NCBI GenBank assembly: GCA_004562915.1
Contig: SFQZ01000005.1
Coordinates: 1 to 64,000, forward strand
Direction: 5' to 3'
Length of the DNA stretch: 64,000 nt
Source of the DNA: a bacterium
Lineage (GTDB): Bacteria; Bacillota_A; Clostridia; Lachnospirales; Lachnospiraceae
The notes below the pieces were generated by a model. That model had not been told where the DNA came from. It saw only the letters and a list, made by a program, of their open reading frames with translations, and did no database searches. Below, piece by piece: positions 16,763-25,621 of the stretch (its first letter is position 1; the number at the start of each line of letters is the position of its first letter). Position numbers and translations under genes: made by a program.

Positions 16763-17860
16763 TTACAGACTGTCACAGCCGAAGCGCGCGCCCACGTGCG
16801 TGCCGACGCGCCAGGGGGAGCTGCCACAGTCGACAGCGCGGCAGCCAGCGCCAACGCCGGTGAGCCACCCGCCGCCCGCGAAAAGGCGAACAAGTCCGTA
16901 AGTACCTTCTGTATAAGCCTGTCCGTTTCCAGTCCCTAATACATCCTTCCAACTAAAGGACTGCGTACCGTCGTATCTGTAGCTTAATTCGTCCAGCCAT
17001 TCCCACACATTACCGACACAATCTACGCACCCGATAGCGGACACCGCATTGACTACGCTTCCTGTTGTCGTTCGTGCTGTATTTGTGGTAGCAGCCCAGG
17101 CGTTCGTATTATTTCCGTCCGCGCCCTGGGGACTTCCGTAAGCCGCCTGCTGCCACTCTGAATAAGATAAAAGCCGCTTGCCGGACTTTAAGCCCAAGTC
17201 GATAAAGTCATAGCTGTTATGCCCTTCTGTGCCTGTAAGTGGTGTAGCGTTGTAGGCAGATTTTACGCCACCCACTCCGTTACTGGAAGCTAAATAAATA
17301 TCTACCCACAAACCACCGCCAGCATATACCATACCTTCGGGACTGCATTTTGGGCGGTGTTTCAGCGTCCATACTGAACGCGGTACAATGCCGGAAGCTA
17401 CATTGGATTCCCAGCCGCTGCCCTTTTCCGTTCCGGCTGTATTGATAGGAATAAGCTTACTGCTTACCTGTCTTACCCTTCCATAATGGAAGCCGCCGAT
17501 TTTACGGCTTGTTTCCGCGTCATAGCCGTCCGGGTATGTACTGTTAAGACTGATTTTATACACTTCGTCCAGGTCTTCGCTTCCAGGGTCGCAAATATAT
17601 ACATAATAGTCCTTTCCTACTGTAAATGCGCTGCCCGCGTCTAAATTTCCTGTGCTAAGTACTGTAGCGTCCGTCTTAAATACCCCGGAACTTCCTACAG
17701 TAATTACACATCCGGCAGTTATGGTAAGTTCCGTAAGTCCTGTAGCCGTCAAATACTCCGCCGAAGGCGCTACCAGGTCGCCAATGTTCGCCATTTTTGC
17801 TACCGTCAATTTTGCGCGCGGGTCTTTGTTGATGAAGTCGTTACTTAAAAATCTACTCAT
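16763..17860 (-). CDS. DGR target: tail-tip protein with FGE-type C-type lectin fold
   Basis: The 365-aa product has a phage-structural N-terminal part (about residues 1-160, Ser/Thr/Gly-rich beta strands). Residues about 165-365 form a formylglycine-generating-enzyme/sulfatase-modifying-type C-type lectin domain: R-L-L-S-Y-S-E-W-Q-Q-A-A, C-V-G-N-V-W-E-W, then the variable segment from G-G-G-W to the stop. The variable codons cluster on the ligand-binding face in characterised DGR proteins such as Mtd. It sits after the baseplate genes and should be the receptor-binding adhesin whose diversified surface sets host range. Only about 12 residues are expected to vary. It overlaps the upstream gene by 8 bp. 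Confidence 0.9.
   Translation of the reverse strand: MSRFLSNDFINKDPRAKLTVAKMANIGDLVAPSAEYLTATGLTELTITAGCVITVGSSGVFKTDATVLSTGNLDAGSAFTVGKDYYVYICDPGSEDLDEVYKISLNSTYPDGYDAETSRKIGGFHYGRVRQVSSKLIPINTAGTEKGSGWESNVASGIVPRSVWTLKHRPKCSPEGMVYAGGGLWVDIYLASSNGVGGVKSAYNATPLTGTEGHNSYDFIDLGLKSGKRLLSYSEWQQAAYGSPQGADGNNTNAWAATTNTARTTTGSVVNAVSAIGCVDCVGNVWEWLDELSYRYDGTQSFSWKDVLGTGNGQAYTEGTYGLVRLFAGGGWLTGVGAGCRAVDCGSSPWRVGTHVGARFGCDSL
16772..16890 (-). repeat. DGR variable repeat (VR)
   Basis: The VR is the last 119 bp before the final codons of the target gene. It matches the TR at every C, G and T of the coding strand and differs at 17 of 23 template adenines. Encoded residues that differ include Arg to Gly, Asn to Leu, Thr, Gly, Asp, Ser, Arg and His, and Tyr to Ser. 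The clean pattern indicates that retrohoming has occurred at least once and not decayed since. Confidence 0.95.
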
Positions 17861-18311
17861 ACTTCGCTAACACTCCTTTGATACTGTCTAATTCTCCCTG
17901 GGTAATTCCGATAGTATCTAAGATATTTACCGGGCTTTCTACCCCTACTTTTTCTGCTGTTACTTTTAAATCAGCGTCAACGCCTATAATGGTCTGTTTT
18001 TCCTCTTTCGCTTCTGTTGTTTCTTCTTCGGCTGCTGCTGGCTCTATTGTTATGTGTTCCATGCTCTTAATTGTATATTCCTTGCCTTCGCACAATAACT
18101 TAGCGCCCTTTGCCGCTTCTGCCAAGTAATTAGTAGTAACATATCTTTTGTCTTCGGAAATAGCAATAACCGGGACGAAGATATATTTTACTTCTTCGAT
18201 TCCGTTAATTGCTTCCCTTAATTCCGACGCTTCCAGCTTGCCAGCCTGTACCATTCCCAAAAGGTTATAAACGTCCTTTCCTGTTCCGATTACTTTAGGC
18301 ATATTTCGCAT
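17853..18311 (-). CDS. Tail-tip-region protein of unknown function
   Basis: The 152-aa product lies between the baseplate protein and the DGR target. The first 90 residues are mixed alpha/beta (Y-N-L-L-G-M-V-Q-A-G-K-L, then I-F-V-P-V-I-A-I). The rest is a Glu/Ala/Thr-rich linker followed by a short helix pair. Its 3' end overlaps the target gene start by 8 bp, so the two are likely co-translated. It could be an assembly chaperone for the adhesin or a small tail-tip subunit. I do not recognise a family. Confidence 0.55.
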   Translation of the reverse strand: MRNMPKVIGTGKDVYNLLGMVQAGKLEASELREAINGIEEVKYIFVPVIAISEDKRYVTTNYLAEAAKGAKLLCEGKEYTIKSMEHITIEPAAAEEETTEAKEEKQTIIGVDADLKVTAEKVGVESPVNILDTIGITQGELDSIKGVLAKYE

Positions 18312-18329
18312 AGTTTTAACCCGCCTTTC

Positions 18330-19031
18330 CTACTCTGTCACTTCGCTTAAATATCCGCTTCCTAAGTATGATTTATCTAACCATGCTTCTTCCGCAAAAT
18401 CGTTAAGCTTATCAATGTTGTTATAAATATCTTCTATCAGTCCTTTGTAATTCTCCGCCTGTTGTGCTGCCTGTGTTGCCACTTTTACGGCTTCCTGGCT
18501 TGCTTCGGCTGCTGCCGTCGCTTCTTCCTTTACCTGGTTTGCAATCCCTATTGTATCATTCGCCGTCTTCATAGCCGTAGCAGCTAAAATAGTCGCTTCC
18601 TCTACTGTATCTTTGGATTTCTCCACTTCCTGTAAAGCGTTAATAATCGCCTTATACTCTATCGTACTGGCTATCTTATCGCCTACAATTACCGCTGTAT
18701 CTATCTTAAGATTGAACGTCCAGGAAGCTATATAGCTGTCTTTTTCGTACACGCTTATAGCACATTCAGCATATCCGGCGGCGGCTGTCATTTGTTCGGT
18801 AATTTCTGCCGTAACCAGGTTTTCAACGTATGTACAGTCGTTTAAGATTTCTTCCCCGTCCGACTTTCTGCACTCGATTCTTACTATAGCCGCTTCCGGC
18901 ATTTCATAAGGTTCGCCGTCATTCAAAAGAACTATTAACAGGTTTCGCGTTTCACTGTCGAACTGCTTAACCCTTATTGTCTTTTCTACACTATGACGGG
19001 CGAAGTCAAATACTAATCTACCTACTACCAC
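18330..19031 (-). CDS. BppU-type baseplate upper protein
   Basis: This 233-aa product starts with a beta domain that matches the phage BppU N-terminal type (I-R-V-K-Q-F-D-S-E-T-R-N-L-L-I and a long Ig-like series to about residue 115). A helical Ala/Glu-rich stalk follows (residues about 125-205). The last 16 residues (E-A-W-L-D-x-S-Y-x-x-x-x-Y-L-S-E) recur at the end of the next upstream protein. BppU links the distal tail to receptor-binding proteins. It is 12 bp from the tail protein at 19044 and 18 bp from the downstream gene. Confidence 0.72.
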   Translation of the reverse strand: MVVGRLVFDFARHSVEKTIRVKQFDSETRNLLIVLLNDGEPYEMPEAAIVRIECRKSDGEEILNDCTYVENLVTAEITEQMTAAAGYAECAISVYEKDSYIASWTFNLKIDTAVIVGDKIASTIEYKAIINALQEVEKSKDTVEEATILAATAMKTANDTIGIANQVKEEATAAAEASQEAVKVATQAAQQAENYKGLIEDIYNNIDKLNDFAEEAWLDKSYLGSGYLSEVTE

Positions 19032-19043
19032 TTTGCACCGTCC

Positions 19044-20969
19044 TTACTCACTCAAATAGCAATTATTTACATAAGACAAGTCTAACCAGGCTTCGCTACT
19101 CTGCCCCGCCTGTATACTTGCGTTGTCGTATAGTTCCTTTGTTAATTCGTAATAATGTTGCGCGCCTGTGTTTCCGGCTTCCGCCGCTTCTGCTGCCGCC
19201 TGGCTCTCTGCCGCTTTCGTTGTCGCTTCCTGGGCTGCCGCTTCTGCTGCTGTCTGTGCGGCTGCTGCCGCTACTTTTGCCGTTTCCGTCGCTTCCTGGG
19301 CTGCTGTTGCTTCCGTCGCCTTTGTAGTAGCTGTCCCGGCTGCTGCTTCTGCTGCTGTCTGTGCTGTTTCTGCCGCTCCCTGGGCGCTTTCTGCTGCCGT
19401 CCGCGCCGTTTCCGCTGCTGCCTGGGCGCTCTCTGCTTTCCCCTGGGCGACTACTGCCGCTGTCTGTGCTGCTGCCGCCGTTTGTGCATGTGTAGAAGCA
19501 GCGGCGGCATGTTCCCCCGCTGCCGTAGCCTGTGTCGTTGCTACCTCTGCCGCTCCCTGGGCTTCGTTTGCTTTGCTTGCTGCCTGGGCTGCATATTGCC
19601 CCGCTGCCGTTTTCTCCCGGGCTGCCGCTTCTGCCGCTGCCTGGGCTATTTGTGCCTGGTTCTCCGCTTCCCTTGCCTGTGCGGATGCTAACGGCACTTG
19701 ATTAGCCGCGCTTTCTGCCGCTGCCTGGCTCTCTGCCGCTTTCGTCGTCGCTGTCTGTGCTGCCGCTTCTGCTGCTGCCTGGGCTGCCTTCGCTTCCGCC
19801 GCTGTAGCCTGGGATTCCTTAGCCGCTGCCTGGGCGACTTCTTTCGCTGCTAACGCCTGGCTATTCGCCCCTTCTATGGAAGCCGTCGCCCGCTGTATGT
19901 TTGTCGTTGTCTTATCGAAGTAATTTTCTAAGAAGTTCCCTAACTCTACTTCTTCGTTCTCTTTTGTTATACAGTTCCATTTGACGCGAATACACCGGGC
20001 TTTAACTTCTATCTTTATTCCCTTATGTTTACAGGTTATCGTATCGCCTACTTCTACTGTTTCCAGTTGCTTATAGTCCTTATACTCTACCGTATTCGCC
20101 AATTCTACCATGTTAACGGTATAATTTACTGTAGGTTCGTCTATTCCCTTTGCGTATTCATCATTACAGGCTTTTACAAGCGCCGCCCTTAATTCTGTCA
20201 AATTTGCGTAACCTGTTTCGCCTTCGCTGCAATCCTCTTGTAGCTTAATATTCTCAAATTCGATTACAGCACCCTTTATTTCTGCGTAATTTCCTATTTT
20301 CGGGCTATCTACCCAGGGCTTGCTACCTTCCAACGTATAACCGTTATACGCTACTGGAATAATTCGCGTTACTACGTCTTCGTCGCTAATGTTTTCTTCG
20401 ATTGCTTCTAAGTTATGCCCGAACTCCGCCCGTACCCCCTTATCACTTCCAATCTGACGCATAATATATACGTCGTAATTATCGTACAGCCTTTCCCCGC
20501 CCCAGCGGTTAATAAAGCTGTTTTCGTCGTCCCCGGCGATAGCTTCTACAATATTCTTTCGTACATAATAAGCCGTATTCTCCGTCGTTATATCGCTGTG
20601 CGGCGTAAATTTTGTGCCGCTAAACATAATGTCAAGTGCCTGCTGCCCGTTCTTATTTGTCGGGCGCACATCAATTAAATAGTTTCCTAAATTGTCATAA
20701 AATACATGCCTTGCGTATACCGTTACTTCGTCGTCACTCTTTATTCTTTCGTATATTCTGAATAACTGCTTATCAGAATAAGGCGTAGGCGCTGCTATCA
20801 CATTATCATTAACCAAGTATTCCCAGCGCCCCAGGTCGTCGTACTCATGGGTTAGTTCTATTTGACTGATTCCGTCTAACCCCCATTCAAAAACACAGCT
20901 TAAGGGCGTAAGCGTTATATCTCCATTCTTTTGGTAATTTGTATTCGTACTTTTATATACTTCTATCAT
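19044..20969 (-). CDS. Tail-associated endopeptidase-like tip protein with long alanine-rich stalk
   Basis: The 641-aa product starts at ATG 20969 inside an ATGA overlap with the Dit stop codon. The first 330 residues match phage minor structural/siphovirus tail proteins of the gp27-like hub type (L-T-P-L-S-C-V-F-E-W, E-L-T-H-E-Y). Residues about 360-620 are an extreme low-complexity Ala/Gln/Thr/Glu stalk in heptad-like units such as A-A-E-A-A-A-Q-T-A, which should form a long trimeric coiled coil. The C-terminal 15 residues match those of the BppU-like neighbour. It likely forms the central tip fibre. The high GC of this stretch comes from the Ala codons, not necessarily from transfer. Confidence 0.78.
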   Translation of the reverse strand: MIEVYKSTNTNYQKNGDITLTPLSCVFEWGLDGISQIELTHEYDDLGRWEYLVNDNVIAAPTPYSDKQLFRIYERIKSDDEVTVYARHVFYDNLGNYLIDVRPTNKNGQQALDIMFSGTKFTPHSDITTENTAYYVRKNIVEAIAGDDENSFINRWGGERLYDNYDVYIMRQIGSDKGVRAEFGHNLEAIEENISDEDVVTRIIPVAYNGYTLEGSKPWVDSPKIGNYAEIKGAVIEFENIKLQEDCSEGETGYANLTELRAALVKACNDEYAKGIDEPTVNYTVNMVELANTVEYKDYKQLETVEVGDTITCKHKGIKIEVKARCIRVKWNCITKENEEVELGNFLENYFDKTTTNIQRATASIEGANSQALAAKEVAQAAAKESQATAAEAKAAQAAAEAAAQTATTKAAESQAAAESAANQVPLASAQAREAENQAQIAQAAAEAAAREKTAAGQYAAQAASKANEAQGAAEVATTQATAAGEHAAAASTHAQTAAAAQTAAVVAQGKAESAQAAAETARTAAESAQGAAETAQTAAEAAAGTATTKATEATAAQEATETAKVAAAAAQTAAEAAAQEATTKAAESQAAAEAAEAGNTGAQHYYELTKELYDNASIQAGQSSEAWLDLSYVNNCYLSE

Positions 20970-21676
20970 AATTCCCGCCAATTAGGGACTAACACCACTT
21001 TGAAGCCCTCTGTATATTTAAAATTGTTATCCCCTTCTTCCAAGTAAAGCCCTTCGTACTTCCCGGTAAGTGAAGCGTTGCTTATCTCATTCGCCGCGTT
21101 ATAGCATATTTCAAGCTTCGTGTCTATGTTAAGCTGTCTTTCTACCTCTGCTGTTACCTGGTTTCCGTTTACTTCTAGGGTTATCGTTCCGCTGCCGTAT
21201 ATCTTATATACTGGCTGTGCTTCCATGTAGGGATTGTATAAATAATCGCCTATTTGCTTTTCGTCCTGTCCGTCTATCCGATACATGTAAGGGTCACAAG
21301 TGAAAGAGATTTCAAAGTTTCCTACTCTCTTTGCCTTCCTTTCTGTATCGCTCATTACCGCCTTTTTTACCTTATAGTAGTACTCCGGGTCGTCGCTTAG
21401 TATCAGTCTTTCATCTTTCCCGCTACGCAGCCACTTTTTAACCTTTCTTAAATCCTGCGCCCATACATCCGGGTTTTTCGATACAAAATTAAAGCTAATG
21501 TTTATTTCTATATCTTTATAAGTTCCTTTGTCCCTGTGTAATTCCCCGTCGCGCCCCTCTACCTTAATTGTATCGTGTTCGCGTTCGGGAATAGGGATTT
21601 TAGGGCGGCTTACAACGCTTAACCCTACATCCTTACAGGATTCGCCATTATAGAAAATGTGAAATGTAGCCCGCAT
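20966..21676 (-). CDS. Distal tail protein (Dit)
   Basis: The 236-aa product follows the tape measure gene with a 1-base overlap and ends in an ATGA overlap with the tip protein gene. It has the Dit pattern: F-N-G-E-S-C-K-D-V-G-L in the first strands, P-K-I-P-I-P-E-R, then G-R-D-G-E-L, and a P-Y-M-Y-R central ring domain motif. Dit hexamers form the ring that joins the tail tube and the tip in siphophages. Length is in the usual range for short Dit proteins, with no carbohydrate-binding insertion. Confidence 0.82.
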   Translation of the reverse strand: MRATFHIFYNGESCKDVGLSVVSRPKIPIPEREHDTIKVEGRDGELHRDKGTYKDIEINISFNFVSKNPDVWAQDLRKVKKWLRSGKDERLILSDDPEYYYKVKKAVMSDTERKAKRVGNFEISFTCDPYMYRIDGQDEKQIGDYLYNPYMEAQPVYKIYGSGTITLEVNGNQVTAEVERQLNIDTKLEICYNAANEISNASLTGKYEGLYLEEGDNNFKYTEGFKVVLVPNWREL

Positions 21677-24600
21677 TATGCCGCCCCCTTCGTCTTCTCC
21701 TTGTCGTTTTGGTCTTTTGTAATTCCCTTTACGACTTCCTTCTTAACTTCCTTTGCAATCACTTTTTTGTCTAAGGTCGTCGTATTTGTCGTATATACAA
21801 TTACTGTAATATCTTTATCCTGTGTTACTTTCTTTGTGTTTACGTTCGCGTCTATCGCTGTTACCTTCGCCGTCTTCTTAACTGCTGCTACCGGGTTAAC
21901 TTCCGTTGATACTTTAGCAGTCATTCCCTGTAGTTCTTCGGTTAAGTCTTTCTGCAATGTCGGCATTTCCGCCGTAATTCCTACGCCTATACCTTGCGGT
22001 ATCATCTTACCGACTAAATCCCTAAACAATCTTGAAGGCGACTTAATTCCTAAAGCGTCCTTCGCTCCTTGTAGTAAGCTGCTTGCTAAGCTGCTAACTT
22101 TGTTTTTCAGCCAGTCCCAACCGCTGCTTATACCGTTCCAAATTCCCGAAACGATATTGCTACCGATTTCCGCCATTTTGCTAGGCAAACTACTTACGCC
22201 GTTTACTACCGCATTAAACAGCCCCTTAGCTGCCGCCGTTCCTTTTGCCGCTAACTGCGTACCCCAGCTTACAACCTGTTGTACCGCGCCTACTATCGCG
22301 TTCCACACCTTACTAGGCATTTGTGATAATGTGCTAAACACCTGGCTTATAAGGCTTGTCGCTGCTGATACCGCCTTGCTTTTCATCTGTTCGCCCCAGG
22401 TCGCTACTTTCTGTACTGCGCTTACTATCGCGTTCCAAATTTTGCCCGGTAACTGCTGCATGAAGCTAATCACATTCGTTATAAGCTGTGTTACCTTCGT
22501 TACCGCCTGGGTCTTCATGTTTTCGCCCCAAGTCGCTACTTTCTGTACCGCGCTTACTATCGCGTTCCAAATTTTGCCCGGTAACTGCTTCATAAATGTG
22601 ATGATACTATTTACAAATTCCGGGATTTTCGTAGTAGCCCAGGTATATAAATCTATTCCGAATTTCAGAATATGCCCCAAGCAAAAACCGATAACGTAAG
22701 CTATTTTGTTCGGCAATTCCGAAAAGAACGTAACGACGTTCGTTACAAGCTGGGTTATCCCCTGTTCTGCTGCCGTTCTAAGCCCTAACGCCCATTCCCG
22801 GATAGCGTCAACCGTACTTACAATAGCGTTCCAAATTTTGCTAGGAAGCTGCTGTAAAAATGTTACCACGCCGTCGAAGGCGGCTTTTATCTGTGCTACG
22901 ATATTCGCTAAAAATTCTATGACTTGCGCGAAGGCGTTCGGTAGCGTCTGCGTAAAAAATGTAACGATTGCATTTACTACAATTTCTATCGCGTTTTTGA
23001 TTTTCTCCCATACATTCGCAATAGCCGCCCTTGCGTCCTCATTTGTGGCTATAAATGTAACTATAGCAGCTATAAGCGCTGCTACCAGCGTTACAATCAA
23101 AATAATCGGGTTAGCGTTCATAGCTGCGTTCATAGCCCATTGTGCTACTGTTGCGCCTTCGTTCGCCAGTTTAAAAGCTTGAAACGCCGATACTACAGCC
23201 TGTATAAGTGAAGCCACCTTAAAAGCTGCAAACCCCGCGCCGATTCCAGTTAATACGCTTACGATTGCTTCGCCATTGTCGGCAATCCAGCCCAATCCCT
23301 CCAAAATAGCAGGAAGTATAGCCGCTACTATTTCGCTTGCCTTTTCTACCAAATTCCCGAATCCTGTAGCGATTTTTTCCAACGCGCCGCTTAAACTTCC
23401 GTCTGTTAAATCGTTTTGTAATTCTCCGATAACATCCGTAATATTTTCTACGGCGTTCGTAAGCGGTGTTTTAAACTTTTCATAAGCCGCGATACCTAAG
23501 CCCTCTAACCCACTTTTCAGTATCGTTACTTTGCCCTGTAAATTGTCATTCATTGTAGCCGCCATATCTGCCGCCGCACCGTCACAGTCTGAAATATAGC
23601 CGCTTAATTCGTCGAATCGTTCCCCGCTGTTTGCCAGCAGAGCATTTACATTCTTTAAGTCTACTTTATTAAAAATTTCGTTAAGTACTTCTGTTTGTTC
23701 TCCCTGGGTCATTGTCCCCAGGATTTCGTTAAGGTCGTTAAAGGTATCATTTAACGGACGCATATTTCCTTCTGCGTCGAATACCTCTAAGCCTAATTCC
23801 TGCATTTTAGCTTTTGCTTTGTCTGTAGGGGCTGTAAGACTTAATATTACGTTCCGTAACGCCGTTCCGCCCTCTGCGCCCTTCGTCCCGTTGTCCGCAA
23901 ATATTCCTAATACGGTGTTCATTTCATCAACGCCGCCCGCCAGGTTCTTAGCCGTTCCGCCTACTGTTAAAATCGCTTCCCCTAGCTGCTGTACGCTGGT
24001 ATTACTCTTTTGTGAAGTCTTCGCCATTTTATCGACGAAACTTTCTGTAGTTCCGGCTGTATCTCCTAAAGCGCTCATGCTATCCGTTACCATATCGGAA
24101 GCCGTCGCTAAGTCCATTCCCCCGGCTGCTGCCAGGTTAAGGACTGTAGGCAGCGTTTTTATAGACTTTTCCGCGTCATACCCGGCAAGCGCCATATAAT
24201 TAAGCGCTTCCGCCGCCTGTGTCGCTGAAAACTGTGTAGTAGCGCCCGCGTCCTTTGCCGCCTTCTGTAATTTTTCAAATTCATCACTTCCGGCTGCTAT
24301 TTCCTCTGTTGTGATTCCCATAGTAGCCGCTACCTGGCTCATACCGCTTTCAAAGTCTGAACCTACGCCGATTGCTGCCGTTGCTAAGGATTTTAAGCCG
24401 TTCGCCAGGGCTTTAACGCCGTTGATGATAGCCGTTGATATTAGGTTAGCCTTTATAATATCGCCCAGACTTACCGCTTTCTTTCCGGTATCGTCCATAT
24501 TGTTTCCGGCGTTATCTACTTCTTCCCCGAACTCTCCGAACTCTTTACCCGCATTTTCTAACTTTGTTTCTGTTTCTTTTAGTTCTTCCTGTTCCGTTAA

Positions 24601-25074
24601 CGCTACCTTCGATTCGTTTAGCTTAATCGTATTTTTCGCTATAGCGTCTTCCTGTTTCTTGACTGCATTTTCAGCCTTCGTGTGTGCTTCTCTTGTTTCA
24701 TCTAGCTGTGCTTTTAGTTTTTTACTTTCTTCGCTATCTTCACCTGTCGTCTTAACGCTTTCTTCGTAAGCTTTGGTAAGTTCTGCTACCTTCTCTTTCA
24801 ACTTCTGCTCTGTCGCCTGTAATTCAGTAAGCTTCTGCTTCTGTGCTGTCAAATTCGTTTGCTGAAGCTTAATAGCGTCCGTTTGTAGCTTAATCTTTGC
24901 CGTTAACTCCGTCTTTTTCGCCTTAAGTAAATCGGTCTGACTGCCTAACGCCTTCGCCTGTGCCGCTTCTACTTTGTATTCGCTGGTTACAAGCTTCATC
25001 TGCGTAAGCATTGACTTCATTTGACTGGTAAATTCGCTTGTATTAGCCCCAACTCGCAGACTAGCACCAGCCAT
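21676..25074 (-). CDS. Tail tape measure protein
   Basis: The 1132-aa product is the longest phage gene and sets tail length. Residues about 25-195 are a long coiled coil. Residues about 200-560 carry a TP901-type tape-measure core (G-S-D-F-E-S-G-M-S-Q-V-A-A-T-M-G, then L-A-A-A-G-G-M-D-L-A). From about residue 700 to 1000 there are several tandem units of about 35-45 residues with Q-L-P-x-K-I-W-N-A-I-V-S and hydrophobic spacers that can pass membranes. It lies directly after the frameshifted chaperones, the standard place. At 3 bp per residue and 0.15 nm per residue the tail would be roughly 150-170 nm, an estimate from the family rule. Confidence 0.92.
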   Translation of the reverse strand: MAGASLRVGANTSEFTSQMKSMLTQMKLVTSEYKVEAAQAKALGSQTDLLKAKKTELTAKIKLQTDAIKLQQTNLTAQKQKLTELQATEQKLKEKVAELTKAYEESVKTTGEDSEESKKLKAQLDETREAHTKAENAVKKQEDAIAKNTIKLNESKVALTEQEELKETETKLENAGKEFGEFGEEVDNAGNNMDDTGKKAVSLGDIIKANLISTAIINGVKALANGLKSLATAAIGVGSDFESGMSQVAATMGITTEEIAAGSDEFEKLQKAAKDAGATTQFSATQAAEALNYMALAGYDAEKSIKTLPTVLNLAAAGGMDLATASDMVTDSMSALGDTAGTTESFVDKMAKTSQKSNTSVQQLGEAILTVGGTAKNLAGGVDEMNTVLGIFADNGTKGAEGGTALRNVILSLTAPTDKAKAKMQELGLEVFDAEGNMRPLNDTFNDLNEILGTMTQGEQTEVLNEIFNKVDLKNVNALLANSGERFDELSGYISDCDGAAADMAATMNDNLQGKVTILKSGLEGLGIAAYEKFKTPLTNAVENITDVIGELQNDLTDGSLSGALEKIATGFGNLVEKASEIVAAILPAILEGLGWIADNGEAIVSVLTGIGAGFAAFKVASLIQAVVSAFQAFKLANEGATVAQWAMNAAMNANPIILIVTLVAALIAAIVTFIATNEDARAAIANVWEKIKNAIEIVVNAIVTFFTQTLPNAFAQVIEFLANIVAQIKAAFDGVVTFLQQLPSKIWNAIVSTVDAIREWALGLRTAAEQGITQLVTNVVTFFSELPNKIAYVIGFCLGHILKFGIDLYTWATTKIPEFVNSIITFMKQLPGKIWNAIVSAVQKVATWGENMKTQAVTKVTQLITNVISFMQQLPGKIWNAIVSAVQKVATWGEQMKSKAVSAATSLISQVFSTLSQMPSKVWNAIVGAVQQVVSWGTQLAAKGTAAAKGLFNAVVNGVSSLPSKMAEIGSNIVSGIWNGISSGWDWLKNKVSSLASSLLQGAKDALGIKSPSRLFRDLVGKMIPQGIGVGITAEMPTLQKDLTEELQGMTAKVSTEVNPVAAVKKTAKVTAIDANVNTKKVTQDKDITVIVYTTNTTTLDKKVIAKEVKKEVVKGITKDQNDKEKTKGAA

Positions 25075-25082
25075 TTATTAAC

Positions 25083-25538
25083 TTACTCCTTCGCTTGCGT
25101 TTCTCTGTCATATTCGACTTGAAATACAACGTAGCTTAAAAGGTCGCTTAAATCCGATTCTAAGCAGTCTTTATAACTGTTTCGCATATTCTTAATACAT
25201 ATCTGTAAAATGTTATCCAGGGCGTTTTTATACGATTCCCACACTTCTTCCTGTGTGTGTTCTTCAATATAGCCGTTTTCCCTGTCGTATTCATCAAAAG
25301 CACTTCCCTGGTCTTCTACCTGGGTATTTCCGCTTAACATTTCGCTTATCTCCCGTATTTTTTCATTTACGGAAGCGTCCACTATTTCAGTTATTGCCTG
25401 GAATGTATTAACAATTTCTGCTACGTCCAGTTGTTCTATTTCTTCTTCCTCTATCCTGTCATTAAAAATTACCCGGATAACGGCAGAATAGAGATATAAT
25501 AAGTCGTTTTCGTCTTCTGTCCTGCTTATCAACTCCAT
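25083..25538 (-). CDS. Tail assembly chaperone, downstream frame (GT-type extension)
   Basis: Read from ATG 25538 this is 151 aa, but no ribosome site precedes it. The same frame is open upstream without a stop to the A9 run at 25641-25649, inside the 3' end of the previous gene in the -1 frame. It is therefore best read as the T part of a GT fusion made by -1 frameshifting, adding about 185 residues to the chaperone. The sequence is acidic and helical (D-R-I-E-E-E-E-I-E-Q-L, then N-I-L-Q-I-C-I). It sits immediately before the tape measure gene, which such fusions chaperone. It is acidic, like lambda gpT, and is not expected in the virion. Confidence 0.75.
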   Translation of the reverse strand: MELISRTEDENDLLYLYSAVIRVIFNDRIEEEEIEQLDVAEIVNTFQAITEIVDASVNEKIREISEMLSGNTQVEDQGSAFDEYDRENGYIEEHTQEEVWESYKNALDNILQICIKNMRNSYKDCLESDLSDLLSYVVFQVEYDRETQAKE

Positions 25539-25621
25539 AAGCTGTATATATCTTCTATAAGCGTATGTAGTGATACTATAAAAACGCTTAAGCCGCCCGC
25601 CGCACTTGATACAGGTATCAA

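Noticed and set aside
19155..19701. Two Ala/Cys-rich plus-strand frames of about 178 codons
   Set aside because: They are shadows of the Ala codons in the coiled-coil stalk of the tail-tip protein.
19155..19900. Possible CRISPR-like or tandem repeat array
   Set aside because: The repetition is short, in-frame Ala/Gln codons with no conserved spacer size; it is a coiled-coil repeat of a protein. No CRISPR array was found anywhere in the window.
21659..22699. 346-codon plus-strand frame opposite the tape measure gene
   Set aside because: Antisense to a clear tape measure gene; hydrophobic composition results from the complement.
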